Assembly (NCBI GenBank): GCA_002722995.1 | Contig: PBNF01000005.1 | Location: 1-63,132, forward strand | Source of the DNA: Legionellales bacterium | GTDB lineage: Bacteria > Pseudomonadota > Gammaproteobacteria > Comchoanobacterales > Comchoanobacteraceae | Length of the DNA: 63,132 nt | Direction: 5' to 3' | Shown: in pieces, positions 1 through 9,220 of the stretch | Layout of the letters: each line of letters starts with the position of its first letter | How positions within the stretch are numbered: position 1 is the stretch's first letter | Program-made: the position numbers and the translations under genes | Notes under the pieces: model-generated | Databases searched by the model: none | What the model saw: only the letters and a program-made list of their open reading frames with translations | Told to the model about the DNA's origin: nothing

Positions 1-81
1 AGTTTTGATTTTTGTTTTAAATCGAGCTCAATTTGTTATACAATCCTTTGCATTGTTTCGACCATTGATTAAGGAGAAAAT

Positions 82-906
82 GTGGCAGAAGTCATCGTGG
101 TGACCTCTGGGAAAGGAGGCGTAGGCAAGACAACCAGCTCAGCTGCAATTGCATCAGGAATTGCACTATTGGGACACAAAACTGTTGTCATTGATTTTGA
201 TATTGGTTTGAGAAATTTAGACTTAGTCTTAGGCTGTGAGCGCAGAGTAGTCTATGACATAGTTAATGTCATACAAGGTGATGCGCAACTGAATCAAGCT
301 CTAGTCAAAGATAAACGATGTGATAACTTGTGGGTTTTACCTGCATCACAAACACGTGACAAAGATGCCCTGAGCCATGAAGGTGTTGCTCAAATCATTG
401 CTCAGCTCAAACAAGAATTTGACTACATTATTTGTGACTCTCCTGCAGGCATTGAGCATGGAGCGATGATTGCCATGTATCACGCAGACCAAGCAATTAT
501 TGTAACCAATCCCGAAATTTCTTCAGTTCGTGATTCCGATCGAATCCTAGGCTTATTAAGCAGCAAAACATACCGTGCAGAAACACAAGCCTCACCCATT
601 AAAGAACATTTACTCATTACTCGACATGATCCTAAACGTGTTCGAAAAGGTGAAATGCTCAGTGTAGACGATATTGTCGAGATTTTATCAGTTCCATTAT
701 TAGGTATTATTCCAGAATCCCAATCCATTCTAAGGGCTTCTAACATAGGCATCCCTGTTATTTACAATTCGACATCTTATGCAGGCAAAGCTTATCAAAA
801 AGCAGTGAATCATTTATTAGGCATCACTGAATCTAATCCCTCTAAATCCATGTATAGCGAATTATTTTCTAAAATGTTTGCATGGTATGAAAAAGCAGGA
901 GCATGA
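82..906 (+). CDS. minD: Septum site-determining ATPase MinD
   Basis: MinD is the membrane-cycling ATPase that, with MinC and MinE, keeps the FtsZ ring away from the poles. The 274-aa product has the deviant Walker A KGGVGKTT at residues 11-18 and the ParA/MinD motif IDFDIGLRNLDL just after residue 36. It ends in an amphipathic stretch (YSELFSKMFAWYEK) that fits the membrane-targeting helix. The start is GTG at 82, set by AAGGAG at 71-76; an ATG at 80 is out of frame. A -10-like TACAAT lies at 39-44, with no convincing -35. minC is not visible in the 81 bp upstream, so it must lie further upstream or elsewhere. The stop overlaps minE (ATGA). Confidence 0.97.
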   Translation: MAEVIVVTSGKGGVGKTTSSAAIASGIALLGHKTVVIDFDIGLRNLDLVLGCERRVVYDIVNVIQGDAQLNQALVKDKRCDNLWVLPASQTRDKDALSHEGVAQIIAQLKQEFDYIICDSPAGIEHGAMIAMYHADQAIIVTNPEISSVRDSDRILGLLSSKTYRAETQASPIKEHLLITRHDPKRVRKGEMLSVDDIVEILSVPLLGIIPESQSILRASNIGIPVIYNSTSYAGKAYQKAVNHLLGITESNPSKSMYSELFSKMFAWYEKAGA

Positions 907-1133
907 CCATGTTAACAGGCTTGGCCACTTTTTTTCAAAAGAATAGAACATCACAAACATCTAGCCGAATTGCTCTAACCCGACTACAAGGTTTATTATC
1001 TCAAGTCCCAGAAGTCAATATTGAGCAGCTTAAACAAGACCTTATTGAACTACTCGATCGATATTACATTGGACAACAGTGCATTTCGTTTCAAAAAGAT
1101 GGCAGCATTAATATTCGCACCACTGAGCGTTAA
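903..1133 (+). CDS. minE: Cell division topological specificity factor MinE
   Basis: MinE stimulates MinD ATPase and drives the pole-to-pole oscillation. The product is 76 aa, slightly shorter than the usual 80-90. An N-terminal amphipathic/anti-MinCD segment (GLATFFQKNR, then ARLQ-like LTRLQGLLSQ) is followed by a topological specificity domain containing LKQDLIELLDRYY. The ATG at 903 overlaps the minD stop as ATGA; a second ATG at 909 is an alternative. Translational coupling fits the fixed MinD:MinE ratio known for this system. Confidence 0.93.
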   Translation: MTMLTGLATFFQKNRTSQTSSRIALTRLQGLLSQVPEVNIEQLKQDLIELLDRYYIGQQCISFQKDGSINIRTTER

Positions 1134-1153
1134 TTCAAGGTTGGCTCATACTC

Positions 1154-2218
1154 ATGACTCAAGATCCTTCAAAATATTTAAAAGCATTAGGATACGGAAA
1201 GATCTATGTTCATCGTGACCCTGAGTTGGATTTCACCGCAATTGTTGCCTTACATAGCACAGCATTAGGCCCCGCCATTGGAGGATGTCGCTGCATTCAG
1301 TATGATCATTTCGATACAGCCCTCAACGATGCTTTACAATTGGGTCATGCAATGACTTTAAAAGCAGCCATGCATGAGCTGCCTCACGGTGGAGGGAAAT
1401 CTGTATTAATGATTCCAGAACATTGTGATTCTAAACAACGTGATTTAATTTTAAAGTCTTTTGGAAACTTTTTAAATGAATTAAACGGCACCTATATTAC
1501 AGCAGTTGATAGTGGAACACAGCCTCAGGATATGGATGTAATTGCAACACAAACACCTTATGTGTTGGCAGATACACACCTTAAGTCCACGTGTAACCCC
1601 TCTTACTATACTGCACAAGGTGTTCGTTATGCGATGGAAGCCTTAATTGAACATAAGGGTTATGGTTCATTTTCCAATGTCACCATTGCGCTTCAAGGGT
1701 TAGGCGCTGTTGGCTTGTATCTATGTGAAATATTATTAGATTTAGGCGCACACATCATTGCAACAGATACTGATCCATTACGTTGTGAACAAGCTTCTAA
1801 AACGTTTAATATTAATATTGTTGAACCAGAAGATATCTATGCTATTCAAGCAAATATATTTGCCCCTTGCGCATTAGGCGGAACTCTAAATGCGCGTACG
1901 ATTCCTTTACTAAAAGCTGATTCTATTGTGGGCAGCGCCAATAATCCATGCGATACATCCGATCACACTGAACAACTCTTTAAAGCTCAAGAGATTACGT
2001 ATGTACCTGATTATCTAGCTAATGGCGGCGGATTGATTCATGTTGCAGGTTTATATGCAAACTTGGATTCTAGTTGGGTTGATGATAAAATCAAGAACAT
2101 TTACACGCGTACGCAACAGCTGCTAAGCCAAGCTGCGCAACAACATCAATCTATGGAATATCTCGCTCGTGAGTTCGCATATCATGTTTTACAACGATCA
2201 CATCAACCACACACTTGA
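1154..2218 (+). CDS. ldh: Leucine dehydrogenase (Glu/Leu/Phe/Val dehydrogenase family)
   Basis: This enzyme deaminates leucine and other branched-chain amino acids to 2-oxoacids using NAD+. The 354-aa protein has the family substrate-binding Lys near residue 70 (MTLKAAMHELPHGGGKS), a second conserved Lys about 12 residues on, and a Rossmann motif ALQGLGAVG near residue 180. It ends with the conserved YVPDYLANGGGLIHVAG segment. It lies 20 bp after minE and overlaps the E1-alpha gene, so deamination feeds straight into the oxoacid dehydrogenase encoded next. Glutamate or valine preference cannot be excluded from sequence alone, but the length and the neighbourhood favour leucine. Confidence 0.92.
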   Translation: MTQDPSKYLKALGYGKIYVHRDPELDFTAIVALHSTALGPAIGGCRCIQYDHFDTALNDALQLGHAMTLKAAMHELPHGGGKSVLMIPEHCDSKQRDLILKSFGNFLNELNGTYITAVDSGTQPQDMDVIATQTPYVLADTHLKSTCNPSYYTAQGVRYAMEALIEHKGYGSFSNVTIALQGLGAVGLYLCEILLDLGAHIIATDTDPLRCEQASKTFNINIVEPEDIYAIQANIFAPCALGGTLNARTIPLLKADSIVGSANNPCDTSDHTEQLFKAQEITYVPDYLANGGGLIHVAGLYANLDSSWVDDKIKNIYTRTQQLLSQAAQQHQSMEYLAREFAYHVLQRSHQPHT

Positions 2219-3260
2219 GATTATCCAACATCTCAATCCAGATGGAACATTAGTTCGCCCTTATCCTGAAGGCATCGATGTTAATTGGTGTTTGGACATT
2301 TACCGTCACATGCGCCGCATAGAAGCATTAGATTTACAAGCCACTCAACTTCAGCGCATCGGACAATTAGGGACTTACCCACCAGCACATGGCCATGAGG
2401 CTATTTCAAGCACTTTAGGCAAGGTTTTAAGTTCGAATGATGTTTTTGTACCCTACTATCGTGATCATGGTGTTTTACTCCAACGCGGCATGACCCCCAG
2501 CACCATTTTGCAATATTGGTCAGGCGATGAACGTGCCAACACACAAGGCTACCCTCAAGATCTTCCCATGTGTATTCCAATTGCCACACAATGCACTCAC
2601 GCCTCAGGCATTGCTTACGCTTTAAAGTACCAAAAATCCTCTTCTATTGTGATGTGTTCATTGGGTGATGGTGCAACTTCAAAAGGTGATTTTTATGAAG
2701 CGCTGAATTTTTCATCGCTACACCAACTCCCTGTTGTATTTATTATCAGTAACAATCAATGGGCGATTTCAGTTCCATTAGATCAACAAACGGCTTCCCA
2801 AACACTTGCGCACAAAGCACTGGCTGTTGGATGCCAAGCTTTACGTGTCGATGGGAATGATCCTATTGCATTAAAATTCACTTTAGATCAAGCTATCGCC
2901 ATTGCTCGTGATGGCAAGGGCCCTATTTTAATTGAAGCTGTACATTATCGACTGGGCAATCATACCACCGTCGATGATGCTCGGCGCTATATGCCTGAAA
3001 CTGAACGCTCAAATGCAGCATCTATTGCCGGCATACCTAGAATGGAAGCCCATCTTAAGGCAATTGGTAGACTGAATCAAACAGCCATCGAATCCATTAT
3101 TCAAGAAGAAAGTCAATTCATTGAAGCGGAAACTTCAATCGCACAAAATCATTCAAAACCTCAAGCGCATGAAATGTTTGATCATCTGTATTCGACCTTG
3201 CCCGATGCGCTTGAATGGCAGCGCCAAGATTGCATTCAAAAGGCTGAGCATCATGAGTGA
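2184..3260 (+). CDS. 2-oxoacid dehydrogenase E1 component, alpha subunit (branched-chain/pyruvate type)
   Basis: This is the thiamine-diphosphate half of a heterotetrameric E1 that decarboxylates a 2-oxoacid. The TPP motif runs from GDGATSKGDFYEA (about residue 161) to SNNQWAIS (about residue 190). The C-terminal YRLGNHTTVDDARRY is typical of branched-chain and Gram-positive-type pyruvate E1-alpha. The ATG at 2184 overlaps ldh by 35 bp; a GTG at 2169 would add five residues. The end overlaps the beta subunit by 8 bp. Coupling to leucine dehydrogenase suggests the branched-chain substrate (bkdA1 rather than pdhA), but pyruvate cannot be ruled out from sequence. Confidence 0.9.
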   Translation: MFYNDHINHTLEIIQHLNPDGTLVRPYPEGIDVNWCLDIYRHMRRIEALDLQATQLQRIGQLGTYPPAHGHEAISSTLGKVLSSNDVFVPYYRDHGVLLQRGMTPSTILQYWSGDERANTQGYPQDLPMCIPIATQCTHASGIAYALKYQKSSSIVMCSLGDGATSKGDFYEALNFSSLHQLPVVFIISNNQWAISVPLDQQTASQTLAHKALAVGCQALRVDGNDPIALKFTLDQAIAIARDGKGPILIEAVHYRLGNHTTVDDARRYMPETERSNAASIAGIPRMEAHLKAIGRLNQTAIESIIQEESQFIEAETSIAQNHSKPQAHEMFDHLYSTLPDALEWQRQDCIQKAEHHE

Positions 3261-4239
3261 GTATTATACTTTAGTACAGTCCATTCGCTTAGCCTTACAC
3301 GATGCCCTTGAGGCAGACCCAAATGTGATGCTGTTAGGAGAAGACATTGGGAAAAATGGAGGAGTATTTAGAGCAACCGAAGGGTTACAAGATCAATTTG
3401 GACACATGCGAGTATTAGACACCCCATTATCTGAAGCGCTCATTGCAGGCCTTTCAGTGGGGTTGTCAACACATGGTTTGAAACCCATTGCAGAATTTCA
3501 ATTTATGGGATTTATTTATCCAGCTATTGAGCAAATCATTAGCCATATAAGCCGTATGCGCAACCGAACACGGGGACGTTTATCTTGCCCTTTGGTGATC
3601 AGAGCCCCTTATTCAGGCGGCATTCATGCCCCTGAGCATCACTCTGAAAGCACAGAAGCTTTATTTGCACATATTCCAGGCTTACGCGTTGTCATTCCCA
3701 CTCGCCCAAGTCAAGCTTATGGCTTACTGCGCTCAGCCATTGAATCACCTGACCCCGTGGTTTATTTAGAGCCTAAAAAAATTTATCATACTTTAAAAGA
3801 ACCTATCGATCGAAACGCACCTTGGCCAAAGTTAGATCAAGCTCAATGCATTTCAAAAGGTCATCACCTCACTCTGATTGCTTGGGGGGCAATGCTACCA
3901 TTAGCGTATCAATCGGCTCAATGGGCGCATCAACAAGGCATTTCAGTCGAACTCATCGATTTAGTTTCTATTAAACCTTTAGATCTTAAAACACTATTAA
4001 ATTCAGTCCGTCAAACAGGCCGTTGCCTTATTGTCCATGAAGCAGCCCGAACAGCTGGATTAGGGGCAGAATTAGCAGCAAGTTTACAAGAATCAGCTTG
4101 GGGATCCTTATTAGCGCCTATCATGCGAATTACAGGCTACGATACGGTGATGCCTTATGCTCAATTAGAGTCTTATTACTTGCCCCAAACAAAACATATT
4201 AATCATGCGATCACAACACTGATGGAGTATCCTGGATGA
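3253..4239 (+). CDS. 2-oxoacid dehydrogenase E1 component, beta subunit
   Basis: This is the beta subunit of the same E1 heterotetramer. It has the N-terminal GEDIGKNGGVFRATEGL (about residues 29-45), the conserved ADFQF-like AEFQFMGFIYPA, the loop RAPYSGGIHAPEHHSES and the C-terminal transketolase segment around IDLVSIKPLD. I start it at ATG 3253, where it overlaps the alpha stop, giving 328 aa, the usual family length. A longer in-frame opening back to 3121 lies wholly inside the alpha gene and has no family similarity. The end overlaps the E2 gene as ATGA, so subunit translation is tightly coupled. Confidence 0.92.
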   Translation: MSEYYTLVQSIRLALHDALEADPNVMLLGEDIGKNGGVFRATEGLQDQFGHMRVLDTPLSEALIAGLSVGLSTHGLKPIAEFQFMGFIYPAIEQIISHISRMRNRTRGRLSCPLVIRAPYSGGIHAPEHHSESTEALFAHIPGLRVVIPTRPSQAYGLLRSAIESPDPVVYLEPKKIYHTLKEPIDRNAPWPKLDQAQCISKGHHLTLIAWGAMLPLAYQSAQWAHQQGISVELIDLVSIKPLDLKTLLNSVRQTGRCLIVHEAARTAGLGAELAASLQESAWGSLLAPIMRITGYDTVMPYAQLESYYLPQTKHINHAITTLMEYPG

Positions 4240-5360
4240 AATCCTTTAATTTACCAGATTTAGGGGAAGGCTTAGCGCAAGCCACTGTGAGAGAATGGCA
4301 TGCTCCTCTCAATGCAACCATTAAAAAAGGTCAATCTTTAGTCAGTGTGGAAACCGCTAAAGCCCTTGTAGAAATCCCCTCACCTTATACAGGTCAATTG
4401 ATTCAGCAATGTGCTGCTGTAGGCGATATTGTACAAACAGGCGCCCCTTTAGCCACTCTTCAAACGCACTTAACAGATGAAGCCAATACTGTTGTGGGAC
4501 AGTTAGATCATCAATCAGTTTTATCAGAAATGCCGGCATTACCCCCTCTTATACAATCCGATACCACAACAGTCATTGCACAACCGGCTGCTCGACACTT
4601 GGCCCATCAACTTAATATTCCCCTAGATTCAATCAAAGGTTCTGGCCCTAATGAATTGATTACAGTATCAGATATTGTGATGACTCATCAAAAAACAATA
4701 CCCCCAAAACCTTCACTTGACCCTTATTTATCAGGTGTACGCCAACAAATGGCTTACAAATTAGAACAAACACATCACTCAACTGCACCGACTACGCTCA
4801 CTGAGGTCATTGATATTTCAGCTTGGTATAAAAAAAACCGTTTATTTCCTTATGTGATCAATTGCTTATCAAAAGTTTTGATGCAGCACCCTGCTTTAAA
4901 TGCACATTATATTCCTTATCAAGAATATACCCGATTTGATCAGACTATTCATTTAGGCATTGCAATTCAAACACCTCACGGTTTGTTGGTCCCAGTGATT
5001 CAATCTGTTGAGAGCCTTAGTATTCAAAGCCTCAATCAGCAATTACAATCCATGAAAACTCAAGCACAACATCAAAACCTCAATCTGAATCAAACCCTAA
5101 AACCAACTTTTATACTATCAAATATTGGCGCATTGGGTATAGGCCGCTTTGCAACGCCAATGCTAACGCCTCCTGCTGTTGCAACACTTGCGCTTGGAGC
5201 TGTTTACACAGGACCTACATTAAATCATGAGCAACGCTGGGCCATGCATCCTTATTTACCTATTTCGTTAACTTTTGATCATCGTGTGGTTTATGGCGCA
5301 GAGGCTGCGCATTTGATCAAAGGGCTCAAATTAGCTTTAGAGGCTGCTCATCCAACTTGA
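4236..5360 (+). CDS. 2-oxoacid dehydrogenase E2 component (dihydrolipoamide acyltransferase)
   Basis: E2 carries the lipoyl arm and transfers the acyl group to CoA. The 374-aa protein has one lipoyl domain with the modifiable Lys at residue 42 in ETAKALVE (most relatives have ETDKA), a peripheral subunit-binding domain around residues 114-147 (AARHLAHQLNIPLDSIKGSG) and a catalytic domain. The catalytic motif reads HRVVYG at 349-354. Histidine is kept, but the usual Asp (Asn in some) is Tyr, which may affect activity. There is no E3 gene downstream; lpxK converges and overlaps by 24 bp, so E3 must be encoded elsewhere. Confidence 0.92.
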   Translation: MKSFNLPDLGEGLAQATVREWHAPLNATIKKGQSLVSVETAKALVEIPSPYTGQLIQQCAAVGDIVQTGAPLATLQTHLTDEANTVVGQLDHQSVLSEMPALPPLIQSDTTTVIAQPAARHLAHQLNIPLDSIKGSGPNELITVSDIVMTHQKTIPPKPSLDPYLSGVRQQMAYKLEQTHHSTAPTTLTEVIDISAWYKKNRLFPYVINCLSKVLMQHPALNAHYIPYQEYTRFDQTIHLGIAIQTPHGLLVPVIQSVESLSIQSLNQQLQSMKTQAQHQNLNLNQTLKPTFILSNIGALGIGRFATPMLTPPAVATLALGAVYTGPTLNHEQRWAMHPYLPISLTFDHRVVYGAEAAHLIKGLKLALEAAHPT

Positions 5361-6389
5361 AAGACATGATAGACAGCGATCATCTGGCATTGCTTTGAGC
5401 CTTAGTGCCCAAACATTTTGATTCGCAAATGCTGTACATTTAACTGCATCTTTTTCAGTTATTAAAGTAATTTGGTCCGGGTGGCTTAATACACAATCTT
5501 GTGCTGAAAATTGATGATGATCAGGATAAGCATGATACGTTGCATTGAGCCCCATAGACTTGATCAGTGAAAAAAAACGATCTGCCCCCGCAATACCTGT
5601 CATCACTACAATCGGTTTTTTTTCTGTTATAAAAGCATCAACGGGACGATGTATCTTGTTATCTAACACATTCACCCAATACTCAGCAGTCAAATCACAT
5701 TTAAAATCATTAGACTTTAAATTCATTAAAGTAGATGAGCCTTGAGACATGATGACCCGCATATCTGAACGCGACAGTCTGGCTGTTAGAGGCTCTCTTA
5801 AAGGACCTAAAGGCAATACATATCCATTACCATAATGACGGGCTTCATGAAGCACTTCAATATAACGTTGCGCTTTGAGTTTGAAATGTTGAAAACCATC
5901 ATCGGAAATGATGACATCCAATTGATAAGACGCAGTCAACGCTTCAATGGCTTGAACTTTACTTGCAGCGATACTAATCGGACATTGATAACGCTGAAAA
6001 AACATTAAAGGTTCATCACCCACTTCATCTGCAGTACTTGTTGAGGTGACCATGACAGGTTGCTTGCTATTTCGTCCATACCCTCGACTGATCACACCTA
6101 CACGATAACCTTGATTTTGAAGATGATGGACAAGCCACATCACTAAAATACTTTTACCACTTCCTCCGACAGTCAAATTCCCCACCACCCAAACAGGCAC
6201 GGAAGGATGATAAGGATGGGTGAAATAGCAAATACATTTTAAAACATAATAATATAGATAGCTTAAAGGCATTAACAAATGCATAAAAAAAGATAACAGG
6301 ATGGGATGTGAGTGACGAGGTCGATACCACCATGACTCAATACTTTGGTGTAGCGTACAATAAATGATTTGACGCATCTTGTTAATCAT
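5337..6389 (-). CDS. lpxK: Tetraacyldisaccharide 4'-kinase LpxK
   Basis: LpxK phosphorylates the lipid A disaccharide at the 4' position at the inner membrane. The 350-aa protein has an N-terminal hydrophobic anchor (HLLMPLSYLYYYVLKCICY) and the LpxK P-loop GNLTVGGSGKS near residues 67-77. Further on come GVISRGYGR, DVIISDDGFQHFKL and, near the C-terminus, TLITEKDAVKC. Its start overlaps the msbA stop by 8 bp, the classic msbA-lpxK pairing. Its 3' end overlaps the convergent E2 gene by 24 bp, leaving no room for a separate terminator. Confidence 0.96.
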   Translation of the reverse strand: MINKMRQIIYCTLHQSIESWWYRPRHSHPILLSFFMHLLMPLSYLYYYVLKCICYFTHPYHPSVPVWVVGNLTVGGSGKSILVMWLVHHLQNQGYRVGVISRGYGRNSKQPVMVTSTSTADEVGDEPLMFFQRYQCPISIAASKVQAIEALTASYQLDVIISDDGFQHFKLKAQRYIEVLHEARHYGNGYVLPLGPLREPLTARLSRSDMRVIMSQGSSTLMNLKSNDFKCDLTAEYWVNVLDNKIHRPVDAFITEKKPIVVMTGIAGADRFFSLIKSMGLNATYHAYPDHHQFSAQDCVLSHPDQITLITEKDAVKCTAFANQNVWALRLKAMPDDRCLSCLSSWMSSL

Positions 6390-8130
6390 AGCTCTGTTCG
6401 TACAATGTTTGATAATGCATAGAGGCTTGAATTAACTCATCATGAGTCCCTTCAGCTACGACACAACCTTGGTGCATAACAATGATTTTATCCATAGATT
6501 GAATATTGGCCAAACGATGTGCAATGAGAATTAAAGTTTGATCCTGAAGACGTGTTAAGTGATTCATAATACGAGATTCAGTGATAGTATCTAAAGCAGA
6601 AGTGGCTTCATCCATTAAGAGTATTGGTTTTTTCTCCATCAAAGCCCTTGCAATTGTTAGCCGCTGTTTCTGCCCCCCCGATAAACCTGAACCATTATCA
6701 CCTAAGAGGGTATCATAGCCTTGAGGCAAAGCTTGAATGAAGTCATGCGCATCTGCAGCTATAGCTGCTTGATGTAATTCATCTTGCGTATGTGTTCGAT
6801 TTAAAGTGATATTCTCTGAGATTGAAGCATTAAATAAACAAATATCTTGAGTTACAAGTGAGAGTTGATCTCTCAAATGATTCAAAGAGTACTTTGAAAT
6901 TGAACGATGATCAATGTAGATGCTGCCCTCATCCGGCTGGTAGAAACGAACCAACAATTGAATCAAGGTTGATTTACCTGAACCAGAAGCCCCGACAACA
7001 GCAACACGCATACCTGGTTCAATTCGGAAAGAAACTTTATTTAACACAGGTTTCACCTGATCTGAATAAGAAAATGAAACAGATTTAAACTCAATTGAAC
7101 TGTTCAAATGAATATCAAAAGTAAATTGCTTTGAGTGATCCAGATCATCTACTTCAGAAGGATGGTCAATGACTTTAAAAATACTTTCTGCTGCTGCAAT
7201 ACCTCTTTGAATTTGAGCATTAATGGCTGTTAATTGTTTAGCAGGTCGCTGTATTCGTATTGAAGCTAATAATAAAGCTGCAAATGTACCCGCTGACAAA
7301 CCTGGAACTAAATGATCAACGGCTATCCAAATTAATAACGTTACAGGCAAAGAAATGATCAAATGTGTGCTCACTGAGCATAATGCCGCAGTACGTGCAG
7401 ATTTAACTTCACATACTCTAAGCGACTGAACTTTCAAATTAAATTTATCAAAAGCATAGGCATATGCATTATTGAGTTTAATAATGGTTAATGCACGTAA
7501 TCCATCACTAAGCACTTGTGTCGTATGCGCCATATTCAATTGTGTTTGAGCGGTAATTGATCGCATTTTTTTTGAGAATTTCTTCATTACCCATATAGTT
7601 GGAGCAATAAATAAGATCGACATTAAAGTCAACTGCCAATGCACCCAAAGCATTGCAATCAATAAACCAACGACCAATGTTAAGTTTTGTAAGAACTGTA
7701 ATACAGCTGTTGAAATCGCACTTGATACTTGAGTGACATTGTAAATCATCAGTGCAATTGATGTAGAAGGTGGATGCTGATCATGATAAGTTTTAGGGAG
7801 AGTCAACAGTTTTTGGTATACCACTTCACGCAGATGTTGAATAATACTTTGTGAAAAATGAACTAAGGCTACTTCAGACAAAAACAAACAAGTACTTCTT
7901 AAAATAATCAAGCTTAGGAACAACACGGGCAAATAATGTACCCACGTTTGAGTTTTTGGATGTGTAATAGCATCTACTGCAGGTTGAATACTCCATGCAA
8001 ATAAGCTTTCTAATGCACTCAGGGTAATTAAAGAGATGATTGAAACAAGGGCCCACTTCCAATACAAACGAGTATAATTTAGTAGCCGTTTATAGGCTGT
8101 GAAATGTTGGGCCCGGATAGGCGCTAGCAT
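6382..8130 (-). CDS. msbA: Lipid A export ABC transporter MsbA
   Basis: MsbA is the half-size ABC exporter that flips lipid A-core across the inner membrane. It has an N-terminal six-helix domain and a C-terminal ATPase with Walker A GASGSGKST (about residue 380), signature LSGGQKQR (about 482), Walker B ILLMDEATSALD and H-loop LIAHRLA. I choose the ATG at 8130, 4 bp after the secB stop; this gives 582 aa, the usual MsbA length. An in-frame ATG at 8187 would overlap secB and add 19 residues. The order yibN-secB-msbA-lpxK places protein export and lipid A export genes in one unit. Confidence 0.94.
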   Translation of the reverse strand: MLAPIRAQHFTAYKRLLNYTRLYWKWALVSIISLITLSALESLFAWSIQPAVDAITHPKTQTWVHYLPVLFLSLIILRSTCLFLSEVALVHFSQSIIQHLREVVYQKLLTLPKTYHDQHPPSTSIALMIYNVTQVSSAISTAVLQFLQNLTLVVGLLIAMLWVHWQLTLMSILFIAPTIWVMKKFSKKMRSITAQTQLNMAHTTQVLSDGLRALTIIKLNNAYAYAFDKFNLKVQSLRVCEVKSARTAALCSVSTHLIISLPVTLLIWIAVDHLVPGLSAGTFAALLLASIRIQRPAKQLTAINAQIQRGIAAAESIFKVIDHPSEVDDLDHSKQFTFDIHLNSSIEFKSVSFSYSDQVKPVLNKVSFRIEPGMRVAVVGASGSGKSTLIQLLVRFYQPDEGSIYIDHRSISKYSLNHLRDQLSLVTQDICLFNASISENITLNRTHTQDELHQAAIAADAHDFIQALPQGYDTLLGDNGSGLSGGQKQRLTIARALMEKKPILLMDEATSALDTITESRIMNHLTRLQDQTLILIAHRLANIQSMDKIIVMHQGCVVAEGTHDELIQASMHYQTLYEQSYD

Positions 8131-8134
8131 TAGA

Positions 8135-8617
8135 TTAAGCGTCAGCTGTTGCGCGTGCTGCCTTTTTTTCCTGATATTGAGACTCAAAATCTACAGGACT
8201 TAAGAATAATGGCGGAAATCCACCTTGAGTGATTAAGGTTGATAATGATTGTCGAGCATAGGGTAGTAAAACACTTGGACAGTAGCTTTCTAATAAATGC
8301 TCAACCTGTTCCGATGAAAAGTTTTTAATGAGGAAAGCACCTGCTTGTTGAATTTCAGCAACAAACACTTTCTGATCACTCGAATCAACGGCTGCAGTCA
8401 CTGTTAAAACAACTTCATATTGACCTTCAGCCACTTCTGCATGCTTGAAATCCATTTGAATATTTGCATTAGGTTCCCAAGCCGGAAGCATATGCATAGG
8501 GTGAGTCATTTCAAATGATGCATCTTTTAAATATAAATGGCCAATAGCAAATTGTGGCTGATTCGTATCAACGGCATTTGAATCGGTTGTTTCATTCGAA
8601 GTGGTTTGATCAGTCAT
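8135..8617 (-). CDS. secB: Protein-export chaperone SecB
   Basis: SecB keeps preproteins unfolded and hands them to SecA. The product is 160 aa, with an acidic, Thr/Ser/Asn-rich N-terminus, the conserved YLKDASFEMTHP and the C-terminal GGFPPLFLSPVDFESQY that contributes to SecA contact in the family. The start is ATG 8617, supported by GAGGG about 7 nt upstream; an upstream in-frame opening to 8683 lacks similarity. The tail (KKAARATADA) differs from the zinc-contacting SecB tail of E. coli. It is next to a yibN-like rhodanese gene, as in E. coli, but grxC is missing between them. Confidence 0.95.
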   Translation of the reverse strand: MTDQTTSNETTDSNAVDTNQPQFAIGHLYLKDASFEMTHPMHMLPAWEPNANIQMDFKHAEVAEGQYEVVLTVTAAVDSSDQKVFVAEIQQAGAFLIKNFSSEQVEHLLESYCPSVLLPYARQSLSTLITQGGFPPLFLSPVDFESQYQEKKAARATADA

Positions 8618-8679
8618 ATTAGAACCCTCTGTTGTGAATAAATGTGCACTATACGAAAGCGATATATTGTATAGTTTAA

Positions 8680-9117
8680 TCAATGATTAGCAGCTTGACC
8701 AGTTAAATCGGTGCTTAAAGGTAATCCGGAAGCGTGCCACGCTTTGAGACCACCTGATAGTATTGTAAGATGCGCTTCAGTCGATCGAAAGACCTTAAAT
8801 CATTTCAAAGATTTTAATCCATTTTGACAAATCAACACAACAAGTTTATCAGATTCATTCAGTCTTGTTTGAATGACTGGGTGAGTCGCTTGAATACGAT
8901 GTGCCATCACGAGCGTAGGATGTGTATTTGAATGTGTGATGTCAAACAGATCCACGCGCCCTTCATTAATTAACGCTAATAAATCACTTGGAGATAAGCC
9001 TACAATAAAGCGAGCTTGTATCATATGGCAAATTTGCCTGATCACAACACAACCTAATATCATGCCAACTAAAGCATAGAGTATTGAGGCATGCATCATC
9101 ATTTCGCCGTAAAACAT
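8680..9117 (-). pseudogene. yibN: YibN-like membrane rhodanese, interrupted by an in-frame TGA
   Basis: A single-domain rhodanese with an N-terminal membrane helix (ASILYALVGMILGCVVI). The start is ATG 9117 with GGAG 5 nt upstream. Residues 1-105 run to the active-site loop CQNGLKS, then TGA at 8800-8802 stops translation. The same frame continues for 39 codons to a TGA at 8680-8682 and encodes the expected C-terminal half, including LSGGLKAWHASGLPLS. The intact gene would be 145 codons, matching YibN (about 143 aa). A single change, for example CGA to TGA, would explain it; a sequencing error is possible. The neighbour secB supports the identity. Confidence 0.85.
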
Positions 9118-9220
9118 TGAAACTCCAATTCGTTAGACACTTATTCATGCATCCATTATAATCAAATCACTGACTGAACTCAATTTAACCGTTGCTGGTC
9201 GTTTGGAGGCCCACATTCTA

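Noticed and set aside
3121-3252. 44-residue N-terminal extension of the E1 beta subunit
   Set aside because: It lies inside the E1 alpha gene in another frame and has no resemblance to the family; ATG 3253 gives the normal length.
8618-8683. 22-residue N-terminal extension of SecB
   Set aside because: GAGGG before ATG 8617 and the family start position show the shorter protein is right.
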